Assembly: GCF_003144405.1 (NCBI RefSeq)
Contig: NZ_PENW01000007.1
Location: 1 to 64,000, forward strand
Source of the DNA: Proteus cibi
GTDB lineage: Bacteria > Pseudomonadota > Gammaproteobacteria > Enterobacterales > Enterobacteriaceae
DNA length: 64,000 nt
Direction of reading: 5' to 3'
The notes under the pieces were generated by a model. It was given only the letters and a program-made list of their open reading frames with translations. It made no database searches and was not told where the DNA came from. Shown here one piece after another: positions 42,245 through 51,944 of the stretch; the first letter of the stretch is position 1; each line of letters begins with the position of its first letter. The position numbers and the translations under genes are program-made.

Positions 42245-44407
42245 ATGAAAAAAATGAAGTTGGCGTGTCACCCTACTCTTTCACACTATTTTTATTGTGA
42301 ACGTCCGATTGTTGATCTTGTTGATGCAAATTTAACGCAAGTATCCGCAGTAGTGTTGTCGTTGTCAGATATTGAGTCTGGCGAATTAGATCGCATTCAT
42401 CAAACAGGCTTCCAACTTCCTGTATTTATTGCTGTTAATCTTAATAATACAATCAGTGCTGAATTACTTAATCAAGTTTCAGGAATTGTGATTACGGATA
42501 AAAGTGCACATCAAAAAAATAGTACGTTAATTAATAAAGCAGCACAGCAATATGAAGAGAGTCTGGCAACCCCCTTTTTTTCACGCTTAGTGAATTATGT
42601 TGCCGAAAAAAACGTCGCTTTTGATTGCCCAGGTCATCAAGGCGGTGATTTTTTCCGTCGTCATCCTGTTGGCGAACAGTTTTATCAATATTTTGGTGAG
42701 AATCTATTTCGCGCTGATCTCTGTAATGCTGATGTGGAAATGGGTGATTTACTTATTCATGAAGGAGCGCCTTATGATGCCCAAACTTTTGCAGCGCAAG
42801 TGTTTAATGCCGATAAAACCTACTTTGTTTTAAATGGAACCTCCTCTTCTAATAAAGTTGCCTTAAATGCCTTATTGGCACCAAATGATTTAGTGCTGTT
42901 TGATAGAAATAACCATAAATCCAATCATCATGGTGCTTTAATTCAAGCAGGGGCAACACCTGTTTATTTAGAGACAGCCCGCAATCCCTTTGGTTTTATT
43001 GGTGGTATCGATGCTCATTGCTTTGAAGAACACTATTTACGCCAACAAATTGCAGAAATTGCACCAGAACGCCAATTCGCTAAACGCCCTTTCCGTTTAG
43101 CGGTTATTCAACTAGGCACTTATGACGGTACGATTTACAACGCAAGGCAAGTTGTCGATAAAATTGGTCATCTTTGTGATTACATTTTATTTGATTCTGC
43201 ATGGGTGGGTTATGAACAATTCATTCCAATGATGAAACAATGTTCGCCTTTGTTACTAACACTGAATGAAGACGATCCCGGTATTCTCGTTACTCAATCC
43301 GTTCATAAGCAATTAGCGGGATTTTCACAAACCTCTCAGATACATAAAAAAGATGCTCACCTTAAAGGGCAATCACGTTATGTTAATCATAAACGTATGA
43401 ATAATGCGTTTATGATGCATGCCTCCACCAGCCCATTTTATCCCCTTTTTGCGGCTCTTGATGTCAATGCAAAAATGCACTCAGGCAAAAGTGGTGAAGC
43501 CATGTGGATGAGTTGCGTAAAGCAAGGCATTGAAGCTCGTAAATCATTATTAAAACAGTGCCAGTTTATTAAGCCATTTATTCCTGACGTCGTTGATGGA
43601 ATAGCTTGGCAAGATCACGACACAGATGAAATTGCCCACGATCAGCGTTTTTTCAATTTTATTCCTAATGATCGTTGGCATTCATTTGAAGGTTACACCA
43701 CCCATCAATACTTTGTTGATCCTTGCAAATTAATGCTGACAACGCCGGGAATCGATCCTCATACAGGGGAATATGGATCTTTTGGTGTACCTGCCTCTAT
43801 TTTGGCAAATTATCTACGTGAGCACGGTGTTATCCCTGAAAAAAGCGATCTCAATTCGATCTTGTTTTTGCTGACTCCCGCAGAGCATCAAGCGAAGTTT
43901 GATCGCTTAATCTCTTTGATTGTTCAATTTGAAAAACAGTTAGTTGAAGATGTGCCATTAGAACAAATACTGCCTTCTGTGTGTCGTCACTATCCATCTC
44001 GTTATCGGGGTTATACATTACGACAACTCTGTCAGGAAATGCATGATATTTGTGTCAGATACAATATCAAGTTACTGCAAAAACAGATGTTTAGAAAAAG
44101 CCATTTTCCTAAGCGAGCACTAAGCCCGCAACAAGCTAATATTGAGTTTGTTCGTGGTAATGTTGAATTGTTACCTTTAAATAAATTAGCCGGTCGAATT
44201 GCCGCTGAAGGTGCTTTACCTTACCCACCGGGTGTTTTATGTGCTGTACCTGGCGAAATTTGGGGTGGTGCTGTTTTACGTTATTTTCAGGCGCTTGAAG
44301 TCACTATTAATCAGCTTCCTGGCTTTTCCACTGAACTCCAAGGGGTTTATATTTACGATGAAGATGATGGTAGCAAGCAACTTTATGCTTATGTTATAAA
44401 AGAATAA
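42245..44407 (+). CDS. speF: Inducible ornithine decarboxylase SpeF
   Basis: About 720 aa from the ATG at 42245, whose product (MKKMKLACHP) aligns with the start of E. coli SpeF (MSKLKIAVSD). The open frame extends to an ATG at 42146, adding 33 residues with no counterpart, so the start is uncertain. Motifs: FDCPGHQGGDFFRRHP, FVLNGTSSSNKVALNALL and the PLP-binding Lys in TQSVHKQLAGFSQTSQIH. It converts ornithine to putrescine, contributing acid resistance. The usual partner potE is not adjacent here. Confidence 0.93.
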   Translation: MKKMKLACHPTLSHYFYCERPIVDLVDANLTQVSAVVLSLSDIESGELDRIHQTGFQLPVFIAVNLNNTISAELLNQVSGIVITDKSAHQKNSTLINKAAQQYEESLATPFFSRLVNYVAEKNVAFDCPGHQGGDFFRRHPVGEQFYQYFGENLFRADLCNADVEMGDLLIHEGAPYDAQTFAAQVFNADKTYFVLNGTSSSNKVALNALLAPNDLVLFDRNNHKSNHHGALIQAGATPVYLETARNPFGFIGGIDAHCFEEHYLRQQIAEIAPERQFAKRPFRLAVIQLGTYDGTIYNARQVVDKIGHLCDYILFDSAWVGYEQFIPMMKQCSPLLLTLNEDDPGILVTQSVHKQLAGFSQTSQIHKKDAHLKGQSRYVNHKRMNNAFMMHASTSPFYPLFAALDVNAKMHSGKSGEAMWMSCVKQGIEARKSLLKQCQFIKPFIPDVVDGIAWQDHDTDEIAHDQRFFNFIPNDRWHSFEGYTTHQYFVDPCKLMLTTPGIDPHTGEYGSFGVPASILANYLREHGVIPEKSDLNSILFLLTPAEHQAKFDRLISLIVQFEKQLVEDVPLEQILPSVCRHYPSRYRGYTLRQLCQEMHDICVRYNIKLLQKQMFRKSHFPKRALSPQQANIEFVRGNVELLPLNKLAGRIAAEGALPYPPGVLCAVPGEIWGGAVLRYFQALEVTINQLPGFSTELQGVYIYDEDDGSKQLYAYVIKE

Positions 44408-44426
44408 TTATCTTTTCCCATAAAAG

Positions 44427-44459
44427 AATGCTGATGTTTCATGACATCAGCATTTTTAT
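44427..44459. terminator. Bidirectional terminator between speF and ybbP
   Basis: AATGCTGATGT/ACATCAGCATT perfect 11-base-pair stem followed by TTTTATTT on the plus strand and a moderately U-rich minus side. It lies between convergent genes. Confidence 0.85.
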
Positions 44460-44491
44460 TTAACGCTATTTATAAGCCTTATTTATTTCAA

Positions 44492-46933
44492 CTATTCGCC
44501 TTGAATTCGTCGATACTGCCCTTTATCTTGCAATAACCTAACGCCTAAGATACTGCCACATAATGAAAGTAATAATGCCGCAACAATAGGTACAGTGATC
44601 CACATTCCCCATTGAGGTTGCCAAGGAAAATTAAACACCGATATTTGTAATAAGCTTAATGCGACTTCAGCACCAATCGCCGCAGCTAATCCCGCCATTA
44701 AACCTAATAATGCAAATTCAGCCCAAAGAGTCCGTCTTAATAATGATTTACTGGCGCCTAATGTTCGATACACCACCAGCTCAATGCGTCGTTGTGTCAT
44801 TCCTACCTGAATTTGAGCAACTAACAATAACGCACCGCAGATCATGACCAATCCAACCATAATTTCCAAGGCTCGACTGACTTGTTGTAAGATCTGTTGA
44901 ACTTGCTGAATTAATGCACCTGTATCTAATACACTTACCGTTGGAAATTGCCGATTAAGTGCCGTAATTAACCCGCCCTCGCCATTGTAATAAAAACTAC
45001 TCATCCATTTTTCTGGCTGATTACTTAACCCTTCTTCTGAGAAAATAAAGAAGAAATTAGGGCGCATGTTTTCCCAATCAACATGACGAATACTCGTAAC
45101 AATGGACTTAAACTCACGAGTATCCCCCACAAATGTTAATTCATCACCCAACTTAATATCGAGTTGTTCAGCAACACCTTGATCAAGTGAAACGCCATTC
45201 CCTATAGGTGGCCATGTACCCTCAATAATCACGTTATCTTTTGGCAATTCGCTATGCCACGTTAAGTTAAGCTCTCGGCGAACGGTGTTATTACCTGCAT
45301 CACGCTTATCTGCCCACTCTTTAGCATTATGCTCATTAATTTGTGTTAAACGTGCTAATACCACAGGGAATGCATCCGTAGGTTCAACATGATACTTTGC
45401 CAATAAAGTATTAATTTCTTGAACTTGAGGTGCAGACATATTGATTAGAAAATAGTTAGGGCTATCTTCTGGTAATTGCTTTTGCCATTTATCGAGTAAA
45501 TCACCTTGAATAAGGACTAAAAGCGTTAACAACATAAATGAAAGCGCAAAAGCTGCAAGCTGAGTCATCGTTTGAAAAGGTTGTCGTAATAAACGAGTGA
45601 CGGCTAAGCGTGCACTGAGCTGGCTGAATGTAAATTGTTTTAATACCCATAATCCTAACCAGCCAATTATTCCAAGTAAAAAAGCAATAACAACAACACC
45701 AAATAGAATTGACCAGAGTAAAACGCCTGTTCCCGCAAAAAGCGTTAAAGCGCCAACAATAATTAAGCCTACTATCGGTAAATAATAACGAAGAGGCCAT
45801 ATGGGTGCCGTAATATCACTTCTTAATACGCGAGAAGGTTGTGTTGCCATTAATTGATAGTAAGGTCTTAACCCTGTTAATAACGCGATTAACAGCAAAG
45901 AGCCCACAGACCATATCCATGGCAAGAAACTCGCCTCAGGCAGACTTTTAGGTAAAACTGGCGCTAAAATTTGTAGCAGTATTGCCTCAAAAACCAGCCC
46001 TACTAATGAGCCAACAATAATAGCGCCAACCAAGATCACGCCCCATTGCCCAACGATCCACTTTCTCAATGCACGTTTATCTGCACCTAACGTTTTTAAT
46101 ACCGCAATTAAGGTATGACGACTACGGCAATAATGAGCCATTGAAACAGCAACCGCCGATATAGCAAGCAATAACGTTAATAGAGCGGAAAGCAAAAGAA
46201 AGTTTTTCGCACGCTCCATTGATTGTGAAAGTGCTCCACTATCTTGTTTTAAACTATTCCAACGTTGATCGGGTTTTAATAGTGGATCGAAGCGTTGCTG
46301 ATAACTATCAATAACGGACTCGTTACCTGCAAACATATAGCGATAAGTCAGGCGACTTCCGGGTTGCACCGCACCGGTTGCTTCAACATCATCAAGACTA
46401 ATTAAAATACGAGGGGCGATTTGAAAAGGATTAAATCCACTGTCTGGCTCTTGAATTAATACACCACTAATCGTAAATGAGGCATCGCCTACATCAATTT
46501 TGTCGCCAACTTTTATATCCAGTAATTCAAGTAATCTGGCACCAACAAGTGCAGTTCCTTTTTCCGGTTTTAACCCGGCTGGCTCTGTTTCTAACTCACC
46601 ATACAATGGATATAATTCATCCGCAGCTTTCACCAAAGCAAGCTGTGGCGTATCGCCTTCTGGAGCATAAGACATCGTGGTAAATTGCATTTGGCGACTG
46701 AGCGTTAACCCTTCTTTTTTCGCCGCTGCAAGCCAGTTTTCATCAACGGGATAAGACGCTCGTAAGACTAAATCACCCGCAATTAAATCACGACTTTGAG
46801 CATAAATGCTTTTATCTATGCGATCACCTATACGCCCTAAAGCAAGCACACAAGCAACCGCAAGCGCTAAAGAAAGCCAAACAATTAATAGTGCAGGAGA
46901 ACGCCATTCACGCCAAAACCAACGCCAAATCAT
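44492..46933 (-). CDS. ybbP: ABC transporter permease YbbP
   Basis: 813 aa (E. coli 804). FtsX/MacB-type permease with an N-terminal membrane helix (LLIVWLSLALAVACVLALG), a large periplasmic domain, and two sets of membrane helices near residues 245-460 and 690-800. It partners YbbA, whose gene it overlaps by four bases. The exporter acts with the divergent TesA in an arrangement conserved with E. coli; its substrate is not firmly known. Confidence 0.92.
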   Translation of the reverse strand: MIWRWFWREWRSPALLIVWLSLALAVACVLALGRIGDRIDKSIYAQSRDLIAGDLVLRASYPVDENWLAAAKKEGLTLSRQMQFTTMSYAPEGDTPQLALVKAADELYPLYGELETEPAGLKPEKGTALVGARLLELLDIKVGDKIDVGDASFTISGVLIQEPDSGFNPFQIAPRILISLDDVEATGAVQPGSRLTYRYMFAGNESVIDSYQQRFDPLLKPDQRWNSLKQDSGALSQSMERAKNFLLLSALLTLLLAISAVAVSMAHYCRSRHTLIAVLKTLGADKRALRKWIVGQWGVILVGAIIVGSLVGLVFEAILLQILAPVLPKSLPEASFLPWIWSVGSLLLIALLTGLRPYYQLMATQPSRVLRSDITAPIWPLRYYLPIVGLIIVGALTLFAGTGVLLWSILFGVVVIAFLLGIIGWLGLWVLKQFTFSQLSARLAVTRLLRQPFQTMTQLAAFALSFMLLTLLVLIQGDLLDKWQKQLPEDSPNYFLINMSAPQVQEINTLLAKYHVEPTDAFPVVLARLTQINEHNAKEWADKRDAGNNTVRRELNLTWHSELPKDNVIIEGTWPPIGNGVSLDQGVAEQLDIKLGDELTFVGDTREFKSIVTSIRHVDWENMRPNFFFIFSEEGLSNQPEKWMSSFYYNGEGGLITALNRQFPTVSVLDTGALIQQVQQILQQVSRALEIMVGLVMICGALLLVAQIQVGMTQRRIELVVYRTLGASKSLLRRTLWAEFALLGLMAGLAAAIGAEVALSLLQISVFNFPWQPQWGMWITVPIVAALLLSLCGSILGVRLLQDKGQYRRIQGE

Positions 46934-47616
46934 GACTCCTCCTTAAGTTGTCCATCGACTAATCGTAATCGTCTTTGGCAACGAGCAGCCAGCTCGTTGT
47001 CATGTGTCACTAAAATCAATGTTGTTGCATAATCTCGGTTAAGAGAGAACAACAAGTCAGCAATTTTATCGCCTGTTTTACGATCAAGATTCCCTGTTGG
47101 CTCATCAGCAAAAAGAATAGCAGGCTGAGTACAAAATGCTCTTGCTAATGCAACACGTTGTTGCTCACCGCCAGAAAGTTGTGCTGGCATATGGTATAAA
47201 CGTTCACCTAATCCTAACAGTTTAAGTAAATCAACGGCACGTGCATGACTGTGCTTTTCTGACTCGCCTTTTAATAATGCGGGCAACTGCACATTTTCGA
47301 GGGCATTCAATGTTGGGATCAACATAAATGATTGAAAAACAAAACCAACATGTTGGGCTCGCAACTTAGCTCGTTCTTCTTCATTCATTTTGGTGAGTTC
47401 TTCCCCCATTAAATGCACACTGCCAGAGCTACCATCATCTAATCCAGCAATGATCCCGAGCAGGGTCGATTTTCCCGATCCTGACTCACCAATTAACGCA
47501 ATTGTTTGTGCAGACTCGACAACTAACTCAACACCCTGCAATATAGAGATCTGACTATCACCTTGTCCTACTTGTTTGGTTAACTGATGAACTTCAAGAA
47601 CCTTTTCCGTCGACAT
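46930..47616 (-). CDS. ybbA: ABC transporter ATPase YbbA
   Basis: 228 aa, LolD/MacB-like ATPase. Walker A GESGSGKSTL, Q-loop in VFQSFMLIPTL, signature LSGGEQQRVALARAF, Walker B ILFADEPTGNLD and switch His in LVTHD. It powers YbbP. Its first codons overlap the start of divergent tesA by 30 bases. Confidence 0.95.
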   Translation of the reverse strand: MSTEKVLEVHQLTKQVGQGDSQISILQGVELVVESAQTIALIGESGSGKSTLLGIIAGLDDGSSGSVHLMGEELTKMNEEERAKLRAQHVGFVFQSFMLIPTLNALENVQLPALLKGESEKHSHARAVDLLKLLGLGERLYHMPAQLSGGEQQRVALARAFCTQPAILFADEPTGNLDRKTGDKIADLLFSLNRDYATTLILVTHDNELAARCQRRLRLVDGQLKEES

Positions 47617-48216
47617 ACATTTTTCCTTATCGTTATGATGATGTTTAGCTTTAAGGCAATTGCTGCTGATACCTTTTTAATCTTTGGTGACAGCTTGAGT
47701 GCAGGATATCGTCTTCCCATTGAAAGTGCATGGCCACAACGCCTTGCTGATAAATGGAAAACGACCAACCCTGAAATTAATGTTATTAATGCAAGCATTA
47801 GTGGTGAAACTGCCTTTCAAGGGCAAAATAGGCTTCCTGATTTATTAAAACAGCATCAACCACGTTGGGTTTTAATTGAATTAGGTGCAAATGATGGCTT
47901 ACAGGGATACCCTGTTGCACAAACAAAAGAGGCATTACAAAACATCATTACACAAGTAAAAGATGCCGGTGCAACGCCACTTTTTATGCAAATAATGATT
48001 TCACCTAATTATGGTAAACGTTATACACAATCATTTTCAGCGATCTATCCAAAACTCGCTGAAGATAATGCGCTTCCTCTGCTTCCGTTTTATATGGAGC
48101 AAATCGCTGATAAGCCTGAGTGGATGCAAAATGACAGCATACACCCCAATGAAGATGCTCAGCCTTTTATCGCGCAGTGGATGGATGAAACATTATCCCC
48201 TTACTTAACACGTTAG
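47587..48216 (+). CDS. tesA: Multifunctional acyl-CoA thioesterase I / protease I / lysophospholipase L1
   Basis: 209 aa. A signal peptide (FFLIVMMMFSFKAIAA) targets it to the periplasm. SGNH hydrolase motifs: FGDSLSAGYR (Ser), ELGANDGLQG, and DSIHPNEDAQ (Asp, His). Close to E. coli TesA, including KQHQPRWVLIELG. The start overlaps the start of ybbA on the other strand. Confidence 0.95.
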   Translation: MNFKNLFRRHTFFLIVMMMFSFKAIAADTFLIFGDSLSAGYRLPIESAWPQRLADKWKTTNPEINVINASISGETAFQGQNRLPDLLKQHQPRWVLIELGANDGLQGYPVAQTKEALQNIITQVKDAGATPLFMQIMISPNYGKRYTQSFSAIYPKLAEDNALPLLPFYMEQIADKPEWMQNDSIHPNEDAQPFIAQWMDETLSPYLTR

Positions 48217-48266
48217 ACTATTCTGACAGTAGTTGACGTAGATTAAACGAGATTAATTGTAAAATT

Positions 48267-49052
48267 ATGCAAAAAACGGTATTGATTACAGGAAGTTCCA
48301 GTGGAATAGGACTCTGTGCAGCAAAAACACTAAAGAAAAGAGGCTATCGTGTTCTTGCTGCTTGCCGTAAAGGTGAAGACCTTGAACGCATGGAAACGCT
48401 GGGATTAGAACCTATTCATCTTGATCTTGATGATCCAAAAAGTGTTGAAAATGCGGCACTAGAAGTTATTCGCCTAACAAACGGTCGTTTATATGGATTA
48501 TTTAATAATGGTGGGTTTGGTGTTTATGGCCCATTAGATGCTATTACTCGCCAACAAATGGAAAAACAGTTTTCTACTAACTTTTTTGGTTTACATCAGC
48601 TAACTACATTACTTCTACCAGCTATGTTACCTCATGGTGAAGGCAGAATTATTCAAACTAGCTCTGTCATGGGGATTATTTCAACACCCGGTCGAGGTGC
48701 TTACGCTGCTAGTAAATATGCAGTAGAAGCATGGTCTGATGCGCTAAGAATGGAAATAGCACATACAGGTGTTAAAGTGAGTTTAATAGAACCAGGTCCA
48801 ATACGCACTTGTTTCACTGAGAATGTTGCTCAAGCCGAAAAAGATAAACCCGTAAAAAATCCAGGGATTGCGAGTCGTTTCACATTAACGCCTGAAGATG
48901 TTGTGAAAAAACTCATTCATGCTTTAGAAAACCCAAAACCTAAGATACGTTATCCCGTAACCTTATTAACTTACGCCGTCAGAATACTAAAACGTTTTCT
49001 ACCTGATACTTTAATGGATGCTATTCTTAGTCGCCAAAGTGGTAAGGCTTGA
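48267..49052 (+). CDS. ybbO: SDR-family oxidoreductase YbbO
   Basis: 261 aa. Rossmann motif TGSSSGIGLCAA, NNGGFGVYG, active-site Ser in SSVMGIIS and YAASKYAVEAW with catalytic Tyr and Lys. Corresponds to E. coli YbbO, described as an NADP-linked aldehyde reductase. Located after tesA as in E. coli. Confidence 0.92.
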   Translation: MQKTVLITGSSSGIGLCAAKTLKKRGYRVLAACRKGEDLERMETLGLEPIHLDLDDPKSVENAALEVIRLTNGRLYGLFNNGGFGVYGPLDAITRQQMEKQFSTNFFGLHQLTTLLLPAMLPHGEGRIIQTSSVMGIISTPGRGAYAASKYAVEAWSDALRMEIAHTGVKVSLIEPGPIRTCFTENVAQAEKDKPVKNPGIASRFTLTPEDVVKKLIHALENPKPKIRYPVTLLTYAVRILKRFLPDTLMDAILSRQSGKA

Positions 49053-49136
49053 TTTTTCAGGATTCACCCTTACTTATTAATAAAATAGCGTTATAAATCG
49101 CATCTATATTTAAAACTCTCAAAAAGGGGCAAGTTA

Positions 49137-49994
49137 ATGTTAGCAACTGCACATATTGTTGATGTAAATGAATCAAATATTCAACAAGTTATAGAACAAT
49201 CCATGACTAAACCCGTCATGATGTATTTCTATTCAGAACGTAGCCCTCATTGTGCAGAGCTTGGCGCAACATTAGATAAACTAGCTGCCGAATTTGCTGA
49301 TCAATTTATTTTGGCGAAATTGGATTGTGATGTTGAACAAATGATTGCCTCACAATTTGGTCTACGTGCTATTCCAACAGTTTATATTTTGCAAGAAGGT
49401 CGCCCTGTTGATGGTTTCCAAGGTCCTCAACCTGAAGAGGCAATTCGCCAAGTATTAGCCAATGTATTACCCAAACCAGAAGAGTTAAAAGCAGCACAAG
49501 CGGCGCAATTACTTTCTGAAGGAAAAACCGAGGAAGCTTTACCTCTGCTTAAAGAAGCGCACCAGCTCGCACCTAAAAACAGTGAAATTACGCTTGCTCT
49601 GGCGGGTGCTTTAATTTCTTTAAATAAAAATGAAGAAGCCCAAACTCTGTTAATTACTATCCCATTACAAGATCAAGACAGTTACTACCATAGTTTGTTA
49701 GCGCAAATTGAATTACAAAAACAGGCTGCTGATACGCCTGAAATTCAACAATTACAAAATGATTTTAACCAACAGCCTGAAAATACCGATCTTGCCATTC
49801 AACTTGCACTAAAATTACATGAAGTTGCTCGTAATGAAGAGGCATTAGAGTTGCTATTTAGCTTTATCAAAAAAGATCTCAATGCAGGTGATGGGCAAGT
49901 TAAGAAAACCCTGATGGATATTCTATCAGCCTTAGGTACTAATGATAATTTGGCGTCTAAATATCGTCGCATGGTGTATTCTTTACTTTATTAA
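49137..49994 (+). CDS. ybbN: Chaperedoxin CnoX (YbbN)
   Basis: 285 aa. Thioredoxin-like N-terminal domain with [11 protein letters not shown] in place of the usual CxxC (only the second Cys), followed by four TPR-like helix pairs from about residue 115. E. coli YbbN/CnoX protects proteins during bleach stress and hands them to GroEL and DnaK. The ATG follows AAAGGGG. Confidence 0.93.
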   Translation: MLATAHIVDVNESNIQQVIEQSMTKPVMMYFYSERSPHCAELGATLDKLAAEFADQFILAKLDCDVEQMIASQFGLRAIPTVYILQEGRPVDGFQGPQPEEAIRQVLANVLPKPEELKAAQAAQLLSEGKTEEALPLLKEAHQLAPKNSEITLALAGALISLNKNEEAQTLLITIPLQDQDSYYHSLLAQIELQKQAADTPEIQQLQNDFNQQPENTDLAIQLALKLHEVARNEEALELLFSFIKKDLNAGDGQVKKTLMDILSALGTNDNLASKYRRMVYSLLY

Positions 49995-50031
49995 TTTCAT
50001 TTTCTTATTAAAGCAGACTTAGGACAGGTAT

Positions 50032-50955
50032 ATGGAAATAGTCATTGGTATTATCATCTTATTCGCTATTATTTTAGTTTTATGCGGTGTTAAAACCGTT
50101 CCACAAGGTTATCAGTGGACTGTCGAACGTTTTGGTCGTTACACCCGAACTCTAGCTCCTGGACTTCAAATTCTCGTGCCATTTGTTGATCGTATTGGTC
50201 GCCGTATCAATATGATGGAACAAGTGCTTGATATTCCATCTCAAGAAGTTATTTCTCGTGATAACGCCAACGTCAGCATTGATGCAGTCTGCTTTATTCA
50301 AGTCATCGATCCTGTAAAAGCGGCATATGAAGTTAATAATCTTGAACTTGCGATTATCAACTTAACATTGACGAATATCCGTACCGTATTAGGCTCAATG
50401 GAACTTGATGAAATTCTTTCTCAACGTGACCAAATCAACAGTCGCCTTTTACTGATTGTTGATGATGCAACGAACCCATGGGGTATCAAAATTACCCGTA
50501 TTGAAATTCGTGATGTCCGCCCACCAAAAGAATTAATTTCGGCAATGAATGCGCAGATGAAAGCTGAACGTACTAAACGTGCCGACATTCTTGAAGCCGA
50601 AGGTATTCGTCAAGCGGCGATATTAAAAGCAGAAGGTGAGAAACAAGGACAAATACTTAAGGCTGAAGGTGAGCGTCAATCTGCATTCTTACAAGCAGAA
50701 GCCCGTGAACGTGCGGCAGAAGCAGAAGCCAAGGCAACACAAATGGTATCTGAGGCCATTGCAAAAGGTGATATGCAAGCCATTAACTACTTTGTTGCTC
50801 AAAAATATACTGATGCGTTATCTCAAATTGGCTCAGCTAATAATAGCAAAGTGATTATGATGCCATTAGAAGCAAGTAATCTTATGGGTGCGATTGGCGG
50901 TATTTCTGAATTACTCAATACCAAAAAAAGTGATTCTGGCAACAAGAGCAATTAA
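50032..50955 (+). CDS. qmcA: SPFH/stomatin-like membrane protein QmcA
   Basis: 307 aa. One N-terminal membrane helix ([17 protein letters not shown]), the SPFH domain ([19 protein letters not shown]), then a long Ala/Glu/Lys coiled coil with repeats of LKAEGEKQ. It forms large ring assemblies in the inner membrane and is associated with FtsH function. Followed after two bases by ybbJ; E. coli ybbL and ybbM are missing between ybbN and qmcA. Confidence 0.94.
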   Translation: MEIVIGIIILFAIILVLCGVKTVPQGYQWTVERFGRYTRTLAPGLQILVPFVDRIGRRINMMEQVLDIPSQEVISRDNANVSIDAVCFIQVIDPVKAAYEVNNLELAIINLTLTNIRTVLGSMELDEILSQRDQINSRLLLIVDDATNPWGIKITRIEIRDVRPPKELISAMNAQMKAERTKRADILEAEGIRQAAILKAEGEKQGQILKAEGERQSAFLQAEARERAAEAEAKATQMVSEAIAKGDMQAINYFVAQKYTDALSQIGSANNSKVIMMPLEASNLMGAIGGISELLNTKKSDSGNKSN

Positions 50956-50957
50956 TT

Positions 50958-51446
50958 ATGATTGAATGGATTAGTGCTCAACCTGCACTTTTCTGGCTTT
51001 GTCTTGGTGGCTTGCTGTTAATTACAGAAATGTTAGGAACAGCAGGATACCTTTTATGGTCAGGAATGGCGGCTCTATGTGTATCGTTGATCACATGGAT
51101 ATTGCCTATTAGTTGGCCTATTCAAGGTATTTTATTTGCGATCTTAACGGTGATTAGTGCTGTATTTTGGCACCTTTGGCTTAAACGCAGAAAACTATCA
51201 AAAGAAGCTGAAAACTTAAATCAGAAAACGCATCAACTGATCGGTGTTCATGCTGTTTTATTATCAAATACTGAAAATGGTTTTAGTCGCGTAAAATTAG
51301 CGGATGGCAGTTGGCGTGTTTATTCAGACACGCCATTGCTTGCCGGAGATAAGGTAACGGTAACCGCAATTGATGGTATTACCTTACAAGTGATTGCGTT
51401 TAAACCGACTGTTTCTGATGATGACAACACCCTGACAAATGATTGA
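50958..51446 (+). CDS. ybbJ: NfeD-like membrane protein YbbJ
   Basis: 162 aa with three N-terminal membrane segments ([20 protein letters not shown] onward) and a C-terminal OB-fold ([20 protein letters not shown]). NfeD proteins partner SPFH proteins such as QmcA. The 3' end overlaps the 3' end of cueR by 47 bases. Confidence 0.92.
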   Translation: MIEWISAQPALFWLCLGGLLLITEMLGTAGYLLWSGMAALCVSLITWILPISWPIQGILFAILTVISAVFWHLWLKRRKLSKEAENLNQKTHQLIGVHAVLLSNTENGFSRVKLADGSWRVYSDTPLLAGDKVTVTAIDGITLQVIAFKPTVSDDDNTLTND

Positions 51447-51813
51447 TGATCGGGCAATCTGCGCCATCATCACCCGGACATTCGCTGGCTAACAAAAGTA
51501 ATCGCTGGCGAATGGCATTAAGCTCATTAATTGTTTTCTCAATTTCAGCCACTTTTTTTAAGGTGGCTTCTTTCACGTCAGAACTATGACGAGAAGGATT
51601 TCTTAACAACATCAATAAAGCTCTACACTCTTCTAAACTAAAGCCAACCTCTCTTGCTTGGCGTAATAATGTTAACTCTTCAATATGTTGAGCCTGATAA
51701 TAGCGATAGCCGTTTTCACCTCTTCCTGGTGGTGTTATCAAGTCTTTTTCTTCATAAAACCGAATAGCTTTAGCTGTTAATCCGGTTTTACTGGCGATTT
51801 CACTAATATTCAA
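51400..51813 (-). CDS. cueR: Copper-responsive MerR-type activator CueR
   Basis: 137 aa. Mer[24 protein letters not shown] with [12 protein letters not shown] dimerisation helix leads to the metal loop [19 protein letters not shown]; the two Cys that bind Cu(I) in E. coli (112 and 120) are retained. It activates copA from the promoter between the two genes and is divergent from it. Confidence 0.95.
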   Translation of the reverse strand: MNISEIASKTGLTAKAIRFYEEKDLITPPGRGENGYRYYQAQHIEELTLLRQAREVGFSLEECRALLMLLRNPSRHSSDVKEATLKKVAEIEKTINELNAIRQRLLLLASECPGDDGADCPIINHLSGCCHHQKQSV

Positions 51814-51822
51814 AATTCCCCC

Positions 51823-51853
51823 TTGACCTTCCCCTTGCGGAAAGGTTTAGCCT
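51823..51853 (+). promoter_or_regulatory. copA promoter with CueR operator
   Basis: TTGACC, a 19-base spacer and TAGCCT. The long spacer is typical of MerR-family promoters. The dyad ACCTTCCCCTTGCGGAAAGGT (51826-51846) in the spacer is very close to the E. coli CueR site. Confidence 0.9.
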
Positions 51854-51944
51854 TTATCTCGATAAGAAAAAACCTTTAAAGAAAGCAAGTTACCGAATAT
51901 TGCGCAATAATAGAGGTAACGCTTTTATGATGGAGATAATTAAC

